A stretch of DNA of 64,000 nt from Pseudomonas flavescens. Lineage in GTDB: Bacteria; Pseudomonadota; Gammaproteobacteria; Pseudomonadales; Pseudomonadaceae. How positions within the stretch are numbered: the first letter of the stretch is position 1; the number at the start of each line of letters is the position of its first letter. The notes beneath the pieces were generated by a model. That model was not told the DNA's origin. It did no database searches and saw only the letters and a program-made list of their open reading frames with translations. The stretch covers positions 1,922,001 to 1,986,000 of the forward strand of contig NZ_JACBYV010000001.1 of the NCBI RefSeq assembly GCF_013408425.1, given 5' to 3'. This document shows, one piece after another, positions 51,294 through 60,361 of this stretch. A program made the translations under genes and the position numbers.

Positions 51294-52156
51294 TTCATTC
51301 TGCTCAGGTCGAGATCGAGCACCTTGGCGGTGTCGCGAACCACGTCGTAGGCGATGTCACTGGTCGGTTGAAAGCCGTTGAGCATGCCCTGATCCCCCCA
51401 GGGAATGTCCTTGACCTCGGCGAGTGCTGCAGCCAGCTTCTGCTTCAGCGCCGGATCCAGATCCTTGCGCCAGACCATCGGCGACTCGGGGATATCTGAA
51501 GAGCTCCATACGACGCGCAATTCGTCCTGTTTGACCTGGCCCTGCGCCGTGGCGGTGGCAAGAATACGGTCGGCCACAGCCGCCGCATCCACCTTTCGAT
51601 TGGCCACCGCCAGGATGCTGGCATCGTGTGAGCCCGAGAAAATCACCCGTGAAAACAGTTCATCTGGCTGATAACCGGCCTGCTCGATACCTGCTTTGGG
51701 GAAGAGATGACCAGAGGCAGAGCTTGGATCGACGAAGGCGAACGTATGGCCTTTTAGATCTGCCAGCGATTGGATGTCGCTGTCAGAGCGCGTCACGACA
51801 ACACTGCGATACGCGCTCTTCCCAGTTTTCTTCGTCACTGCAACGGCGAAAGCCTCAACATCGGCTACCTTGCTCGCGAGCACGTAAGAGAACGGCCCCA
51901 GATAAGCGACGTCGAGTTTCTTCGAGCGCAAAGCCTCGATCACACCGTTGTAATCGGTCGCCACGAATGGTTTGACCGGCATACCCAGCTTGGCCTGCAG
52001 TTGATCAAGCACCTGCTGGCTGCTCTCGATCATCGACTGCGAGTCTTCGGAGGGGATGAGGCCGATCCTCAATGCCGTTTCGGCAAACACTTCACTACTG
52101 ACTAACAGCGGCAACGACACACTGACAGCGCAAAACAGCTTACGGAGAGTTTTCAT
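51290..52156 (-). CDS. phnD: Phosphonate ABC transporter substrate-binding protein
   Basis: 288 residues with a signal peptide ending in SSEVFA-E and a mature domain beginning TALRIGLIPSEDSQSMIESS. It contains the PhnD family stretches LDVAYLGPFSYVLAS and FAFVDPSSASGHLFPKAG, which line the phosphonate pocket. It is the first gene of phnDCE and is divergent from a LysR regulator across 110 bp. The ligand range (2-AEP, 2-hydroxyethylphosphonate or others) cannot be assigned. Confidence 0.93.
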   Translation of the reverse strand: MKTLRKLFCAVSVSLPLLVSSEVFAETALRIGLIPSEDSQSMIESSQQVLDQLQAKLGMPVKPFVATDYNGVIEALRSKKLDVAYLGPFSYVLASKVADVEAFAVAVTKKTGKSAYRSVVVTRSDSDIQSLADLKGHTFAFVDPSSASGHLFPKAGIEQAGYQPDELFSRVIFSGSHDASILAVANRKVDAAAVADRILATATAQGQVKQDELRVVWSSSDIPESPMVWRKDLDPALKQKLAAALAEVKDIPWGDQGMLNGFQPTSDIAYDVVRDTAKVLDLDLSRMK

Positions 52157-52266
52157 GGCATATCCGAGTTGTGGTTGGAATGCCGCCTACCCTAGTTTTG
52201 TAATGTGACCGTCATGCCATCGATTCAATATTGGTTTTCTCGCAAAACTATTGAAGGAATCTATAG

Positions 52267-53151
52267 GTGTCGAACAGTAAGCTACGTGCCTTCCTGGCAG
52301 TGGCACGCCAGGGCAGTTTTAGCGCGGGTGCACGATCACTCGGACTCAGCCAGCCGACCGTAACGACGCAGATACTGGCTTTAGAAAGGCTGCATAATCT
52401 CGAACTGTTTCACCGCCGTGGTCGCCGTGCCGAACTGTCGACGGTTGGCCGGCAGCTACTGCCAATCGCGCAGCAACTGATGGCTCTTGAAGCGGAAGCA
52501 CACGGGCTATTACGAGACTCAGGTGCGTTGGTCAGAGGGCAACTGCGTCTGGGTGCAGTTGGGCCGTTTCACGTTATCGAGATGGTCGATGCCTATCGTC
52601 GAGATTACCCCCAGGTCGAGTTGTCTATTCGCGTGGGTAACTCAGCGTCGGTGTTAGCTGACCTGGAGAACTACGTGACGGATATCGGGGTATTGGCTGG
52701 CCTGCATGAGGATCCAGCTTTCCACTCGACGTTGTATGCCCGTCATCGCATCATCGTATTCGCCCATCATGAACATCCCTTGGCTCAGCACGACACGGTG
52801 CGGATAGAAGAGCTGCAGGGCCAGCCAATGTTACGACGCGAGCAAGGTTCGACCACTCGCCTGGCGTTTGAGCAGGCGCTGGCCGAGCGCGAAGTGACGC
52901 CGCGCATGATCATGGAAATTGGCAGCCGTGAGGCACTGCGCGAGGCGGTGGCGCGAGGTATTGGATTGGGCGTAGTGTCAGAAGCCGAGTACATCCCAGG
53001 CCCCAACCTCAAGGCTATACGCCTGGAAGGCGACCCAGTGCACACCGAGACATATCTGTATTGCTTAGCCGAGCGCCGCAGCCAAGTGATCGAGACATTC
53101 CTGGCTTGTGCAGATCAGGCGCGCCTAGAGCGTCCAATAGATTTGCTTTAG
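52267..53151 (+). CDS. LysR-type regulator divergent from phnDCE
   Basis: 294 residues starting with GTG at 52267 (AAGGA upstream). The HTH is FSAGARSLGLSQPTVTTQIL, followed by a LysR effector domain. It resembles the LysR at 46.1 kb and the aminoethylphosphonate-associated LysR group. The divergent layout with phnD and the short 110-bp shared promoter are typical of a LysR and its target operon. It is predicted to activate phnDCE when a phosphonate is present. Confidence 0.9.
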   Translation: MSNSKLRAFLAVARQGSFSAGARSLGLSQPTVTTQILALERLHNLELFHRRGRRAELSTVGRQLLPIAQQLMALEAEAHGLLRDSGALVRGQLRLGAVGPFHVIEMVDAYRRDYPQVELSIRVGNSASVLADLENYVTDIGVLAGLHEDPAFHSTLYARHRIIVFAHHEHPLAQHDTVRIEELQGQPMLRREQGSTTRLAFEQALAEREVTPRMIMEIGSREALREAVARGIGLGVVSEAEYIPGPNLKAIRLEGDPVHTETYLYCLAERRSQVIETFLACADQARLERPIDLL

Positions 53152-53282
53152 CTATGCCAGTGTGGACGCTTCGCGGTGGTTAAGGCTTCAAATGATGGCG
53201 GAACAGACTGAGATTTGATCCTGCACAGCGACGATCAAACCCAGGCCGCCGCTAAGTGGCCGATAGCCGTCCTCCACGACCA

Positions 53283-53304
53283 GCAGCTATCGGCCAATAG
53301 CTGC
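53283..53304. repeat. Palindromic intergenic repeat
   Basis: GCAGCTAT-CGGCCA-ATAGCTGC, an 8-bp perfect inverted repeat around a GGCC centre, lies between two convergent LysR genes. Related sequence (GGCAGCTATTGGCC) forms the left flank of the IS1182 element at 57.58 kb, and a diverged copy (CCAGCCGATAGTTGTCC) lies near 59.31 kb. Confidence 0.6.
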
Positions 53305-53329
53305 CTGACGTATCAATACCCTCTGCCAC

Positions 53330-54271
53330 TCAACCATTTCGCAATGCGTAAGGGCCAAAGCTCAAGTGTGCACTCAGAAACTCTAGGCATACCCTGATCT
53401 TCATCGACCCAGAAGCCCGGATCGTGGTTACTGCGGACACATCAGCCGGCTGAAAGTACTCGGGCAGGATGCGGGTAAGCTTGCCATTTCTGATGCTCGG
53501 GGCCACATCCCAAGTTGAAGCCATGATGATGCCGAAACCCTCATGGGCCCACTCTCGAACAACATCACTGTGGTTGGACGCCATGGGGCCCGTGACCTTT
53601 ACCGACTCAACGCCGTTTGATCCCTCAAGCCGCCATACACCGAAGCTCTGATCCCTACCACGAAACAACAGACAATCGTGGCGTTGAAGATCGCTCAGAG
53701 TGGTTGGGCTACCTCGCTCCTCCAGATAGCTTGGGGCAGCACAGAGAATCCTCTGGCTGTCCGCGATCTTGTGAACAATCAGGTTCTGCTCGTTGACTTC
53801 ACCAACTCGGATGTCGATGTCGAACTGCTCGGCAACCAAGTCAGTTCGACGGTCAACAAGCTCAAGCCAAACTTCTAACTTGGGGTAGCGTTTCCGGAGC
53901 AACGCTAGAACAGGTGCGATGTGAAAGCGCCCCATCCGTTGGCTCGTGCTGATGCGCAGTGTGCCTCTGGGCTCAACACGGTCACCCAGTGACGTCTCAA
54001 GCATTCCATTGACGTTGTCCATGATTGTCTGCGCCCAAACAAGCATCGTCTCGCCATCCTTGGTGATCGAAACCCGCCTGGTTGTCCGGTTAAAAAGTTT
54101 GCAGCCCAACGTTTCCTCCAACGCCAAAACCCGTTTGCTGACATGAGCGGGAGAGATTCCAAGCTCTGTGCCAGCAGCGCTAAAACTGCCGCGTTTGGCG
54201 ATAACAGAGAACAGGAGCAGATCCCTGAGGAAGGGATCATTATTTACTACGGGAGAATTCTGATTTTCCAT
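53330..54271 (-). CDS. LysR-type regulator, divergent from the quinate/shikimate-like genes
   Basis: 313 residues from the ATG at 54271; a TTG three codons upstream is also in frame. The HTH is KRGSFSAAGTELGISPAHVSKRVLAL, and the effector domain contains LRISTSQRMGRFHIAPVLA and a CLLFRGRDQ segment as in the large CrgA/DsdC-like LysR group. It is divergent from the Gfo/Idh gene across about 110 bp. It probably controls the three-gene import and dehydration cluster to its right. Confidence 0.9.
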   Translation of the reverse strand: MENQNSPVVNNDPFLRDLLLFSVIAKRGSFSAAGTELGISPAHVSKRVLALEETLGCKLFNRTTRRVSITKDGETMLVWAQTIMDNVNGMLETSLGDRVEPRGTLRISTSQRMGRFHIAPVLALLRKRYPKLEVWLELVDRRTDLVAEQFDIDIRVGEVNEQNLIVHKIADSQRILCAAPSYLEERGSPTTLSDLQRHDCLLFRGRDQSFGVWRLEGSNGVESVKVTGPMASNHSDVVREWAHEGFGIIMASTWDVAPSIRNGKLTRILPEYFQPADVSAVTTIRASGSMKIRVCLEFLSAHLSFGPYALRNG

Positions 54272-54381
54272 ATCGGCCAATTATAGCCTGCGAGGTTGAT
54301 AGTAGCCTTGATCCTAGCAGATCGAACCACGACCTCAATTGCATCGTGATTCAAAACAATAACGCTCGCGAAGATCAAAGT

Positions 54382-55434
54382 ATGTCCAAAATCAGAATTG
54401 CGGTAGCCGGTGCCGGCCTTATCGGTCGCCGCCATATCGAACTCATCCGGGCGAGTTCTTCTTGTGAACTGGCAGCGGTTATCGATCCGTTTGAAATTGA
54501 TGCCACTTACCTGGATTCACTAGGCGTCTCGCAGTATGCGAACCTTCCTGCCTGCTTCGCCGAGGACACGCTTGACGGCGTAATTCTCGCCACTCCTAAC
54601 GCTCTACATGTCGAACAGACCCTGCAATGCATCGAGGCTGGTGTTGCCGCATTGATCGAAAAACCGGTGGCGCACAGTGTTGAAGAAGGCAAGCGGTTAC
54701 TTGCGGTCGCCGATGCGACTGGTGCCAAACTGCTCGTAGGGCATCATCGTGCGCATAGCCCGATCCTTGCCAAGGCGCGAGAGGTCATACGTGACAACAT
54801 CCTTGGAGGCATCGTTGCTGTCCAAGGCAGCGCTCTGTTTTACAAACCTGATGACTACTTCGACGCTGCCATCTGGCGACGCCAGGAAGGCGGTGGCCCG
54901 ATCCTGATCAACATGATCCACGAGATCGGCAACTTGCGTTCACTGTGCGGCGAGATTGTTGCTGTTCAGGCGATGCAGTCCAGTGCCGCACGTGGGTTTC
55001 CTGTCGAAGATACCGTGTGTATCGGCCTTCGTTTTGAGAATGGAGCACTGGGTTCCTTCTTGCTTTCCGACAGCACTGGATGCGCCCGCAGTTGGGAACA
55101 GACATCACAAGAGAACACGAGCTATCCATCCTACGAAGATGAGGATTGCTACATCATCAGTGGGAAGAACGGCTCATTGTCAGTGCCCACAATGCGCCTC
55201 AAATACTACGCGAAGACCGAAGACAGATCATGGTGGAAGCCCTTCCAAACGGGCCTTGCCAAGGTTGAACGTCAAGACCCGCTTGAGATCCAGCTTGAGC
55301 ACTTCTGCAACGTCATAAGAGGTACGGAATCGCCCCTGGTTTCCGTTCGCGACGGACTACGGAATCTGATCATCACTGAGGCTATCTCAGAAGCCGCGAA
55401 AAGCGGCTCGATCATAGAAATCGACCCTATCTAA
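54382..55434 (+). CDS. Gfo/Idh/MocA-family dehydrogenase, possible quinate/shikimate dehydrogenase
   Basis: 350 residues from the ATG at 54382, where MSKIRIAVAGAGLIGRRHIE begins the Rossmann fold; an upstream start at 54346 lacks a ribosome site. The conserved Lys is in ALIEKPVAHSVEEGKRL (EKP motif), and the second half is the usual beta-sheet domain, including INMIHEIGNLRSLCGE. Followed by an MHS shikimate-type transporter and a type II dehydroquinase, it probably oxidises quinate, shikimate or a related cyclitol to 3-dehydroquinate. Substrate not proven. Confidence 0.82.
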   Translation: MSKIRIAVAGAGLIGRRHIELIRASSSCELAAVIDPFEIDATYLDSLGVSQYANLPACFAEDTLDGVILATPNALHVEQTLQCIEAGVAALIEKPVAHSVEEGKRLLAVADATGAKLLVGHHRAHSPILAKAREVIRDNILGGIVAVQGSALFYKPDDYFDAAIWRRQEGGGPILINMIHEIGNLRSLCGEIVAVQAMQSSAARGFPVEDTVCIGLRFENGALGSFLLSDSTGCARSWEQTSQENTSYPSYEDEDCYIISGKNGSLSVPTMRLKYYAKTEDRSWWKPFQTGLAKVERQDPLEIQLEHFCNVIRGTESPLVSVRDGLRNLIITEAISEAAKSGSIIEIDPI

Positions 55435-55532
55435 GTCTGTGGCATGGCGTCTAGTCATGCCCTGCCTTAAATGTATCGGGGTGCTTTTCGGTGCCCTGCC
55501 AGATCTATAAAAACAATATCTGGAGTATTCAG

Positions 55533-56927
55533 ATGACCACAGCAACAGAGGCAGAACAGCACCGTTCTAAACAAGCCAAGAAAGCCACCGCGAGTGGTTG
55601 GGTTGGCTCCGCTTTGGAGTACTACGACTTTTTCATCTATGCCCAAGCGGCAGCATTGATCTTTCCACAACTCTTTTTCCCATCAACCGATCCGAAGATC
55701 GCCATCGTGGCGGCTATGGCCACTTACGGTGTTGGTTACATTGCTCGCCCCATCGGTGCTGTCTTCTTGGGTCACTGGGGGGATACCCGTGGCCGCAAGA
55801 ACGTACTGCTGCTATGCATGTTCCTGATGGGATTCGCCACCTTGGCAGTCGGCCTGCTGCCGACCTATCACCAGATTGGTATCTGGGCACCGATCATGCT
55901 CGTGGTACTGCGACTAGTGCAGGGGTTTGCTGTGGCGGGAGAGATCTCGGGAGCCAGCTCAATGATCCTGGAGCATGCCCCACAGGGACGAAGAGGATAC
56001 TTCGGCAGCTACACACTTCAAGGCGTGCAAGCAGGACAAGTTCTCGCAGCAGCAATCTTCCTGCCTCTCGCGTATTTCATGTCCGATGAAGCCTTCAACA
56101 GCTGGGGCTGGCGTATCCCATTTCTCTTGAGCGCAGTGGTACTGATTGCGGGATTCATCATTCGCCGAGAGGTTGAGGAGCCACCTGCATTCGTAGAGCA
56201 AACTGCCAAAGCAGAGAAGCTTGAGTCGCCGGTAGTTGGAGCCTTCAAACATAGCTGGAGGAGCATGCTGGTTGTTTTAGGGGTTTCGTTGATGAACGTC
56301 ATTCCTGTCGTTACGACCGTGTTCGGAGCCGCCTATGCCGTGCAACCGGCCTATGGCATTGGCTTCGATAAAAGCGTGTACCTGTGGATCCCCGTCGTGG
56401 GCAACATCGTGGCCGTTCTGTGTATTCCTTTCGTAGGCAATCTCTCTGACAAGATCGGGCGCCGGCCTCTGATCATCGTTAGTGCCTTTGGTAGCGGACT
56501 GATGTCCTTTGCCTATCTCTACGCGATCAGCGTGCACAACCTCCCGCTCGCTTTCGGCGCATCACTGCTGATGTGGGGAATGATCTATCAAGGCTACAAC
56601 GCGGTGTTCCCATCCTTCTTCCCTGAGCAGTTCGAAACACGCTACCGGGTATCAGGCATGGCCATTTCGCAAAACTGCGGTCTGTTCATTACTGCAATGC
56701 TACCGGCTCTATTTGCCCTGGTCGCAGGCCCGGGTACTGAAAACATACCGTTGATTGTCGGCGGGATCGCCTGTGTGTGCACGTTGCTAGCTGGTCTCGC
56801 GGCGTGGTGCGCGCCCGAGACTTCTCGCATTCCTACAGCCGACCTCGGTAAGCGAAATGCCCAACCAATCGAAGCCGGTGAATACCACAAGGCACGCCTG
56901 GCAGCCATAAACACCGCGAAGAACTGA
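55533..56927 (+). CDS. MFS transporter, metabolite:H+ symporter (ShiA-like)
   Basis: 464 residues from the ATG at 55533 with TGGAG upstream. The opening SGWVGSALEYYDFFIYAQAA and IGAVFLGHWGDTRGRKNVL are signatures of the metabolite:H+ symporter branch, which includes the shikimate transporter ShiA. It has about twelve membrane segments. Between a dehydrogenase and dehydroquinase, it most likely imports quinate, shikimate or dehydroshikimate. The spacing to aroQ is 20 bp, so they are co-transcribed. Confidence 0.88.
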   Translation: MTTATEAEQHRSKQAKKATASGWVGSALEYYDFFIYAQAAALIFPQLFFPSTDPKIAIVAAMATYGVGYIARPIGAVFLGHWGDTRGRKNVLLLCMFLMGFATLAVGLLPTYHQIGIWAPIMLVVLRLVQGFAVAGEISGASSMILEHAPQGRRGYFGSYTLQGVQAGQVLAAAIFLPLAYFMSDEAFNSWGWRIPFLLSAVVLIAGFIIRREVEEPPAFVEQTAKAEKLESPVVGAFKHSWRSMLVVLGVSLMNVIPVVTTVFGAAYAVQPAYGIGFDKSVYLWIPVVGNIVAVLCIPFVGNLSDKIGRRPLIIVSAFGSGLMSFAYLYAISVHNLPLAFGASLLMWGMIYQGYNAVFPSFFPEQFETRYRVSGMAISQNCGLFITAMLPALFALVAGPGTENIPLIVGGIACVCTLLAGLAAWCAPETSRIPTADLGKRNAQPIEAGEYHKARLAAINTAKN

Positions 56928-56947
56928 AGCGGCTCGTTGAGGATTAA

Positions 56948-57397
56948 ATGATGAACACCATCCTAGTTTTGAACGGCCCTAACCTGAATATGTTGGGACT
57001 GAGAGAGCCCGAGGTTTATGGACGTGAGACATTGGCTGATGTTGAGCAGACCTGTCGTCAGTACGGCGAAACGCTGGGGGTTGCAATTGAGTTCCAACAA
57101 ACCAATCACGAAGGGCAAATGATTGACTGGATTCACCAAGCTCGCAGAAGGATCGCGGGGATTGTGATCAACCCAGGGGCATGGACTCATACATCAGTAG
57201 CCATCCACGATGCGTTAATTGCGGCTGAGGTGCAGGTGATTGAGGTTCACATCTCAAACGTCCACAGGCGTGAGGAGTTCAGGCACTTTTCCTACGTGTC
57301 ACGCGTTGCTAAAGGCGTGCTCGCGGGATTCGGCACCGATGGCTATCGAATGGCGATTCAGCACTTTGCAAGCTGCCTTGAGCAGTCAAAGGCCTAA
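56948..57397 (+). CDS. aroQ: Type II 3-dehydroquinate dehydratase
   Basis: 149 residues, the standard length. Active-site motifs are [18 protein letters not shown] (Arg and the catalytic Tyr on the flexible lid), [13 protein letters not shown] (Asn/His region) and [15 protein letters not shown] (His and Arg). It interconverts 3-dehydroquinate and 3-dehydroshikimate. Located in a transporter-dehydrogenase cluster rather than with biosynthetic genes, it is probably catabolic. GAGG lies before tandem ATGs. It ends 190 bp before an IS1182-family element. Confidence 0.93.
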   Translation: MMNTILVLNGPNLNMLGLREPEVYGRETLADVEQTCRQYGETLGVAIEFQQTNHEGQMIDWIHQARRRIAGIVINPGAWTHTSVAIHDALIAAEVQVIEVHISNVHRREEFRHFSYVSRVAKGVLAGFGTDGYRMAIQHFASCLEQSKA

Positions 57398-57660
57398 CCG
57401 CGAAGCCAGGCCTAACCGTTTTCAGAGGCATGCTATCGGCGTGTGGTATCTGCTTTTTAGGCGCTCATGTCTACGGTATAGCGGAGTCAGTAAAGATTGA
57501 AAATCGCTTGCTGATACTGGTAGAGCCAGAAAATTGTGGATTACCACGCTTCGGGTCGATTTCAGTCGACTCCCAAAGGCAGCTATTGGCCCAGAGTGTG
57601 TAAAAACGCCCGGACATACCCTTGCTATGATTTCTGAGAACTTCATCGCAAGGGAAGCCC

Positions 57661-59091
57661 ATGAAACGGTTTATCCAGGGTGAGCACCGAGGGCAAAGCA
57701 CCTTACTTCCCGAGAGCCTCGACGACTACGTCAGCGATACCAACCCGGTACGGGTGGTTGATGTCTTCGTCGATGAACTCAACTTGGCCACTCTGGGTTT
57801 TGATGGCGTCATTCCAGCCGAAACCGGCAGACCGGAATACCACCCTGCGATCCTCCTGAAGACCTATATCTACGGCTATCTGAACCGCATCCAATCGAGC
57901 CGACGCCTTGAGCGAGAAGCTCAGCGCAATGTCGAGCTGATGTGGTTAACCGGGCGCTTGATGCCCGACTTCAAAACCATCGCCAACTTCCGAAAAGACA
58001 ACAGCAAAGCCATTCGCGGCGCATGCCGCCAGTTCGTTGTGCTGTGCCAGCAGCTGGGGCTGTTTAGCGAAAACCTAGTGGCCATCGACGGGAGCAAATT
58101 CAAGGCAGTGAACAACCGCGACCGCAATTTCACCAGCGCCAAACTGAAGCGGCGAATGGAGGAAATCGAGTCGAGCATCAACCGTTACCTGACCTCCCTT
58201 GATGCAGCTGATCGGCAAGTGCCAAGCGCCGCTGAGCCAGATGCTACGCGCCTGGAAGAAAAAATCGCCAAGCTCAAAGCTCAGATGAAAGAGCTTCAGG
58301 CAATCGAATCTCAGCTCAACGACTCTCCAGACAAACAGGTTTCACTGACTGACCCCGATGCCCGCTCGATGATGACGCGTGGCAATGGCATCGTCGGCTA
58401 CAACGTACAGACGGCGGTCGATACCCAGCACCATTTGATCGTTGCTCACGAGGTCACGAACGTTGGCTCTGACCGCGACCAACTCAGCTCGATGGCTAAG
58501 CAGGCGCGGGAAGCCATTGGTTCAGAAACGCTGTCGGTCGTGGCTGATCGAGGCTACTTCAAAAGCGAGGAAATCCTGGCCTGCCATGATGCAAAAATTA
58601 CCGCCTATGTACCCAAACCGATGACTTCAGGAGCTAAAGCGGACGGGCGTTTCAACAAAGATGCCTTCGTTTTTAACGCAGCTAAAAATGAATACGTTTG
58701 CCCAGCTGGTGAGGCATTGATTTGGCGTTTCTCCAGCGTCGAGAAAGGCCTGAACATGCACTGCTACTGGAGTTCGAACTGCCAGAGCTGCGCCCTGAAA
58801 ACTCAGTGCACGCCGAGCAAGCAGCGACGAGTGCGGCGTTGGGAGCATGAAGCCGTGCTAGACGAAATGCAGAACCGGCTGAACCATGCGCCGGACATGA
58901 TGCGAGTCCGAAAGCGCACTGTTGAGCATCCCTTCGGGACGCTCAAACAATGGATGGGATCCACACATTTCCTCACACGTAGGCTGGCCGGCGTCAGCGC
59001 GGAGATGAGTCTGAATGTGCTCGCCTACAACATGAAGCGGGTCATGAGAATCATCGGTGCCGAAGGCTTGTTGAAGGCAATGGCGGTGTAA
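57661..59091 (+). CDS. IS1182-family transposase
   Basis: 476 residues, full length and without frame damage. The N-terminal part (MKRFIQGEHRGQSTLLPESL, then YHPAILLKTYIYGYLNRIQS) is the IS1182/IS5-like DUF772 domain. The DDE catalytic residues lie in LVAIDGSKFKAVN, VVADRGYFKSEE and RTVEHPFGTLK, with a cysteine-rich zinc-like insertion SNCQSCALKTQC before the last motif. A coiled-coil region spans about 190-225. AAGGGAAGCCC precedes the ATG. The element is therefore probably still mobile. Confidence 0.93.
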   Translation: MKRFIQGEHRGQSTLLPESLDDYVSDTNPVRVVDVFVDELNLATLGFDGVIPAETGRPEYHPAILLKTYIYGYLNRIQSSRRLEREAQRNVELMWLTGRLMPDFKTIANFRKDNSKAIRGACRQFVVLCQQLGLFSENLVAIDGSKFKAVNNRDRNFTSAKLKRRMEEIESSINRYLTSLDAADRQVPSAAEPDATRLEEKIAKLKAQMKELQAIESQLNDSPDKQVSLTDPDARSMMTRGNGIVGYNVQTAVDTQHHLIVAHEVTNVGSDRDQLSSMAKQAREAIGSETLSVVADRGYFKSEEILACHDAKITAYVPKPMTSGAKADGRFNKDAFVFNAAKNEYVCPAGEALIWRFSSVEKGLNMHCYWSSNCQSCALKTQCTPSKQRRVRRWEHEAVLDEMQNRLNHAPDMMRVRKRTVEHPFGTLKQWMGSTHFLTRRLAGVSAEMSLNVLAYNMKRVMRIIGAEGLLKAMAV

Positions 59092-59107
59092 AAGCCCCCG
59101 GCTTTTA
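59089..59107 (+). terminator. Terminator overlapping the transposase stop
   Basis: TAAAAGCC-CCC-GGCTTTTA hairpin beginning at the stop codon itself, with T-rich right arm. Probably ends the transposase transcript. Confidence 0.65.
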
Positions 59108-59624
59108 CTGCTCCAGGTGGAGCTAAAACACTTCATAAGCGCTCCGGAGCGTTACCGGTGCTGATCGTGGCAAATGCGTGGGCAATCGACTCGCCCAACT
59201 GCGCTGGGCCGAGGCATCCACGATACGAAAGTGTTTTTACACACTCTGGGCCGATTGCAGACGGTGACAACGGGTAGCTACCGACCAAAACGGCATTCAG
59301 CGACTGACAGCCACCAGCCGATAGTTGTCCATCGCCCGGCCGTATGGCGCATGTGGGGATCCCAGTGGGCGCTGTTCCTTGCTTCATATCCAGCTTAACT
59401 TCTGAGCCTGATTCCCTGCCACTCAGAAAACCACCATGAGATACTAACCCCTGTCATCGCTCGGCCGGCGCGCCTGGCAAGGAGAGGCTGGTTGGGCGGT
59501 GATAACCCATCAATGCATCTGACGCTAACGCTCGCTGCGCTCATTAATGGCATGTCTGTCGCGCCCTGCTCCGCGACCAGACCTGCGCCGCAGGCGCTCA
59601 GTGTCACTGCTTAAACCGCCCACT

Positions 59625-59647
59625 AAGACCATTACGGCAATGGTCTT
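59625..59647 (+). terminator. Hairpin with short T run
   Basis: Perfect 9-bp stem AAGACCATT / AATGGTCTT with loop ACGGC followed by TTC. May stop transcription entering from the left before the AT-rich repeats. Confidence 0.45.
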
Positions 59648-59830
59648 TTCCGTAAATGCGCAATTCCGCCCCGACTTATTTCATCGAATTCGTAAAAGCT
59701 CAAAAGCGGTTTTGCGGATTTACAGAAATCCGTGCCTACGGTACTGCGGATTTACCGAAAACTTTGAATCCGTAACTCCACAGCTACGTGCCGTTGCGTT
59801 TTTACGGGCGCGGATTTTTCGACTCGGCCA
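59648..59830. repeat. AT-rich cluster of CGTAAA/TTTACG and GCGGATTTAC repeats
   Basis: Within 180 bp the motif CGTAA (or its complement TTACG) occurs at least four times (CCGTAAAT, TTCGTAAAAG, AATCCGTAAC, TTTTTACGG). GCGGATTTAC occurs twice, once inside the hairpin CGGATTT-ACAG-AAATCCG, and a third GCGGATTTTT follows. The density is iteron-like. It lies 150 bp upstream of the AlpA-like gene and the rep gene, so it may bind an initiator or the HTH protein. Confidence 0.45.
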
Positions 59831-59978
59831 CTATTGATCCCACTCCCGTCTAGCTTCTGACTATTCGCGTATCAATAGCCACATCCTTTGCGCTCGAAAA
59901 CGCCATGACCCAATCCGGCATGATCACGTGCGCTTGCTGACGCAGCCTGCAGCTCCCAACTTTATCGGAGGATGCATT

Positions 59979-60350
59979 GTGTCGCACTTAGCAGAACCCA
60001 ACCGCAGTGACTGGCGTGCAGATTTTGATCTCAAGCGTTTGTGCAAAGCAGGCCCTCACTCTCACGCTCTGAAACCCGCATCAGATGAGCGCCAGCCTGA
60101 AGCAGGCACGACCAATCAAAAGGCGGGATATCTCACCAACAACGAAGCAGCAGCCTACCTACGCCTTTCACCACGCACGCTTGAGAAACTGCGCATCACC
60201 GGCGGCGGACCTCGTTTTCACAAGTTTGGCCGGCGGGTCATGTATGCACTCATAGACGTAGAGGCATGGGCCAGCGAACGCAGTTTCGAGACCACCTTCG
60301 ACCCTGAATACGTATGCCGTCATCCAGGAGCGCATCGCGATGATCTGTGA
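59979..60350 (+). CDS. AlpA/excisionase-type helix-turn-helix protein
   Basis: 123 residues starting with GTG at 59979, which has GGAGG eight bases upstream; an ATG at 59928 lacks one. The C-terminal half is a MerR-like winged helix, AGYLTNNEAAAYLRLSPRTL, then FHKFGRRVMYALIDVEAWAS, the standard signature of the excisionase/AlpA/helix_turn_helix_17 group. The first 50 residues are low in structure. Genes of this kind precede repA in Tn4371-like elements and related plasmids, probably regulating replication or excision. The stop is 12 bp before repA. Confidence 0.82.
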   Translation: MSHLAEPNRSDWRADFDLKRLCKAGPHSHALKPASDERQPEAGTTNQKAGYLTNNEAAAYLRLSPRTLEKLRITGGGPRFHKFGRRVMYALIDVEAWASERSFETTFDPEYVCRHPGAHRDDL

Positions 60351-60361
60351 GGTGGTTTTAC

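Larger units (their letters stand above)
57588..59252. mobile_element. IS1182-family insertion sequence, intact
   Basis: 1,665 bp between perfect 20-bp inverted ends (GGCCCAGAGTGTGTAAAAAC at 57588 and its complement ending at 59252). One full-length transposase lies inside. The outer flanks continue as pieces of a palindromic intergenic repeat (left GCAGCTATT), consistent with the family's liking for palindromes. No direct target duplication is obvious. Confidence 0.88.
59253..59978. other. Gap between the IS and the transfer module
   Basis: No gene is supported in this 725-bp stretch. The left half holds a diverged copy of the palindromic repeat (near 59310); the right half carries the terminator-like hairpin at 59625 and the AT-rich repeat cluster at 59640-59830. 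The junction between chromosome and mobile element must lie here or left of the IS, but no att-like duplication was recognised. Confidence 0.5.

Noticed and set aside
52157..52266. Pho box upstream of phnD
   Set aside because: I looked for two CTGTCAT-type half-sites 11 bp apart. Only a weak GGTCAC-like match was seen, so PhoB control is not claimed.
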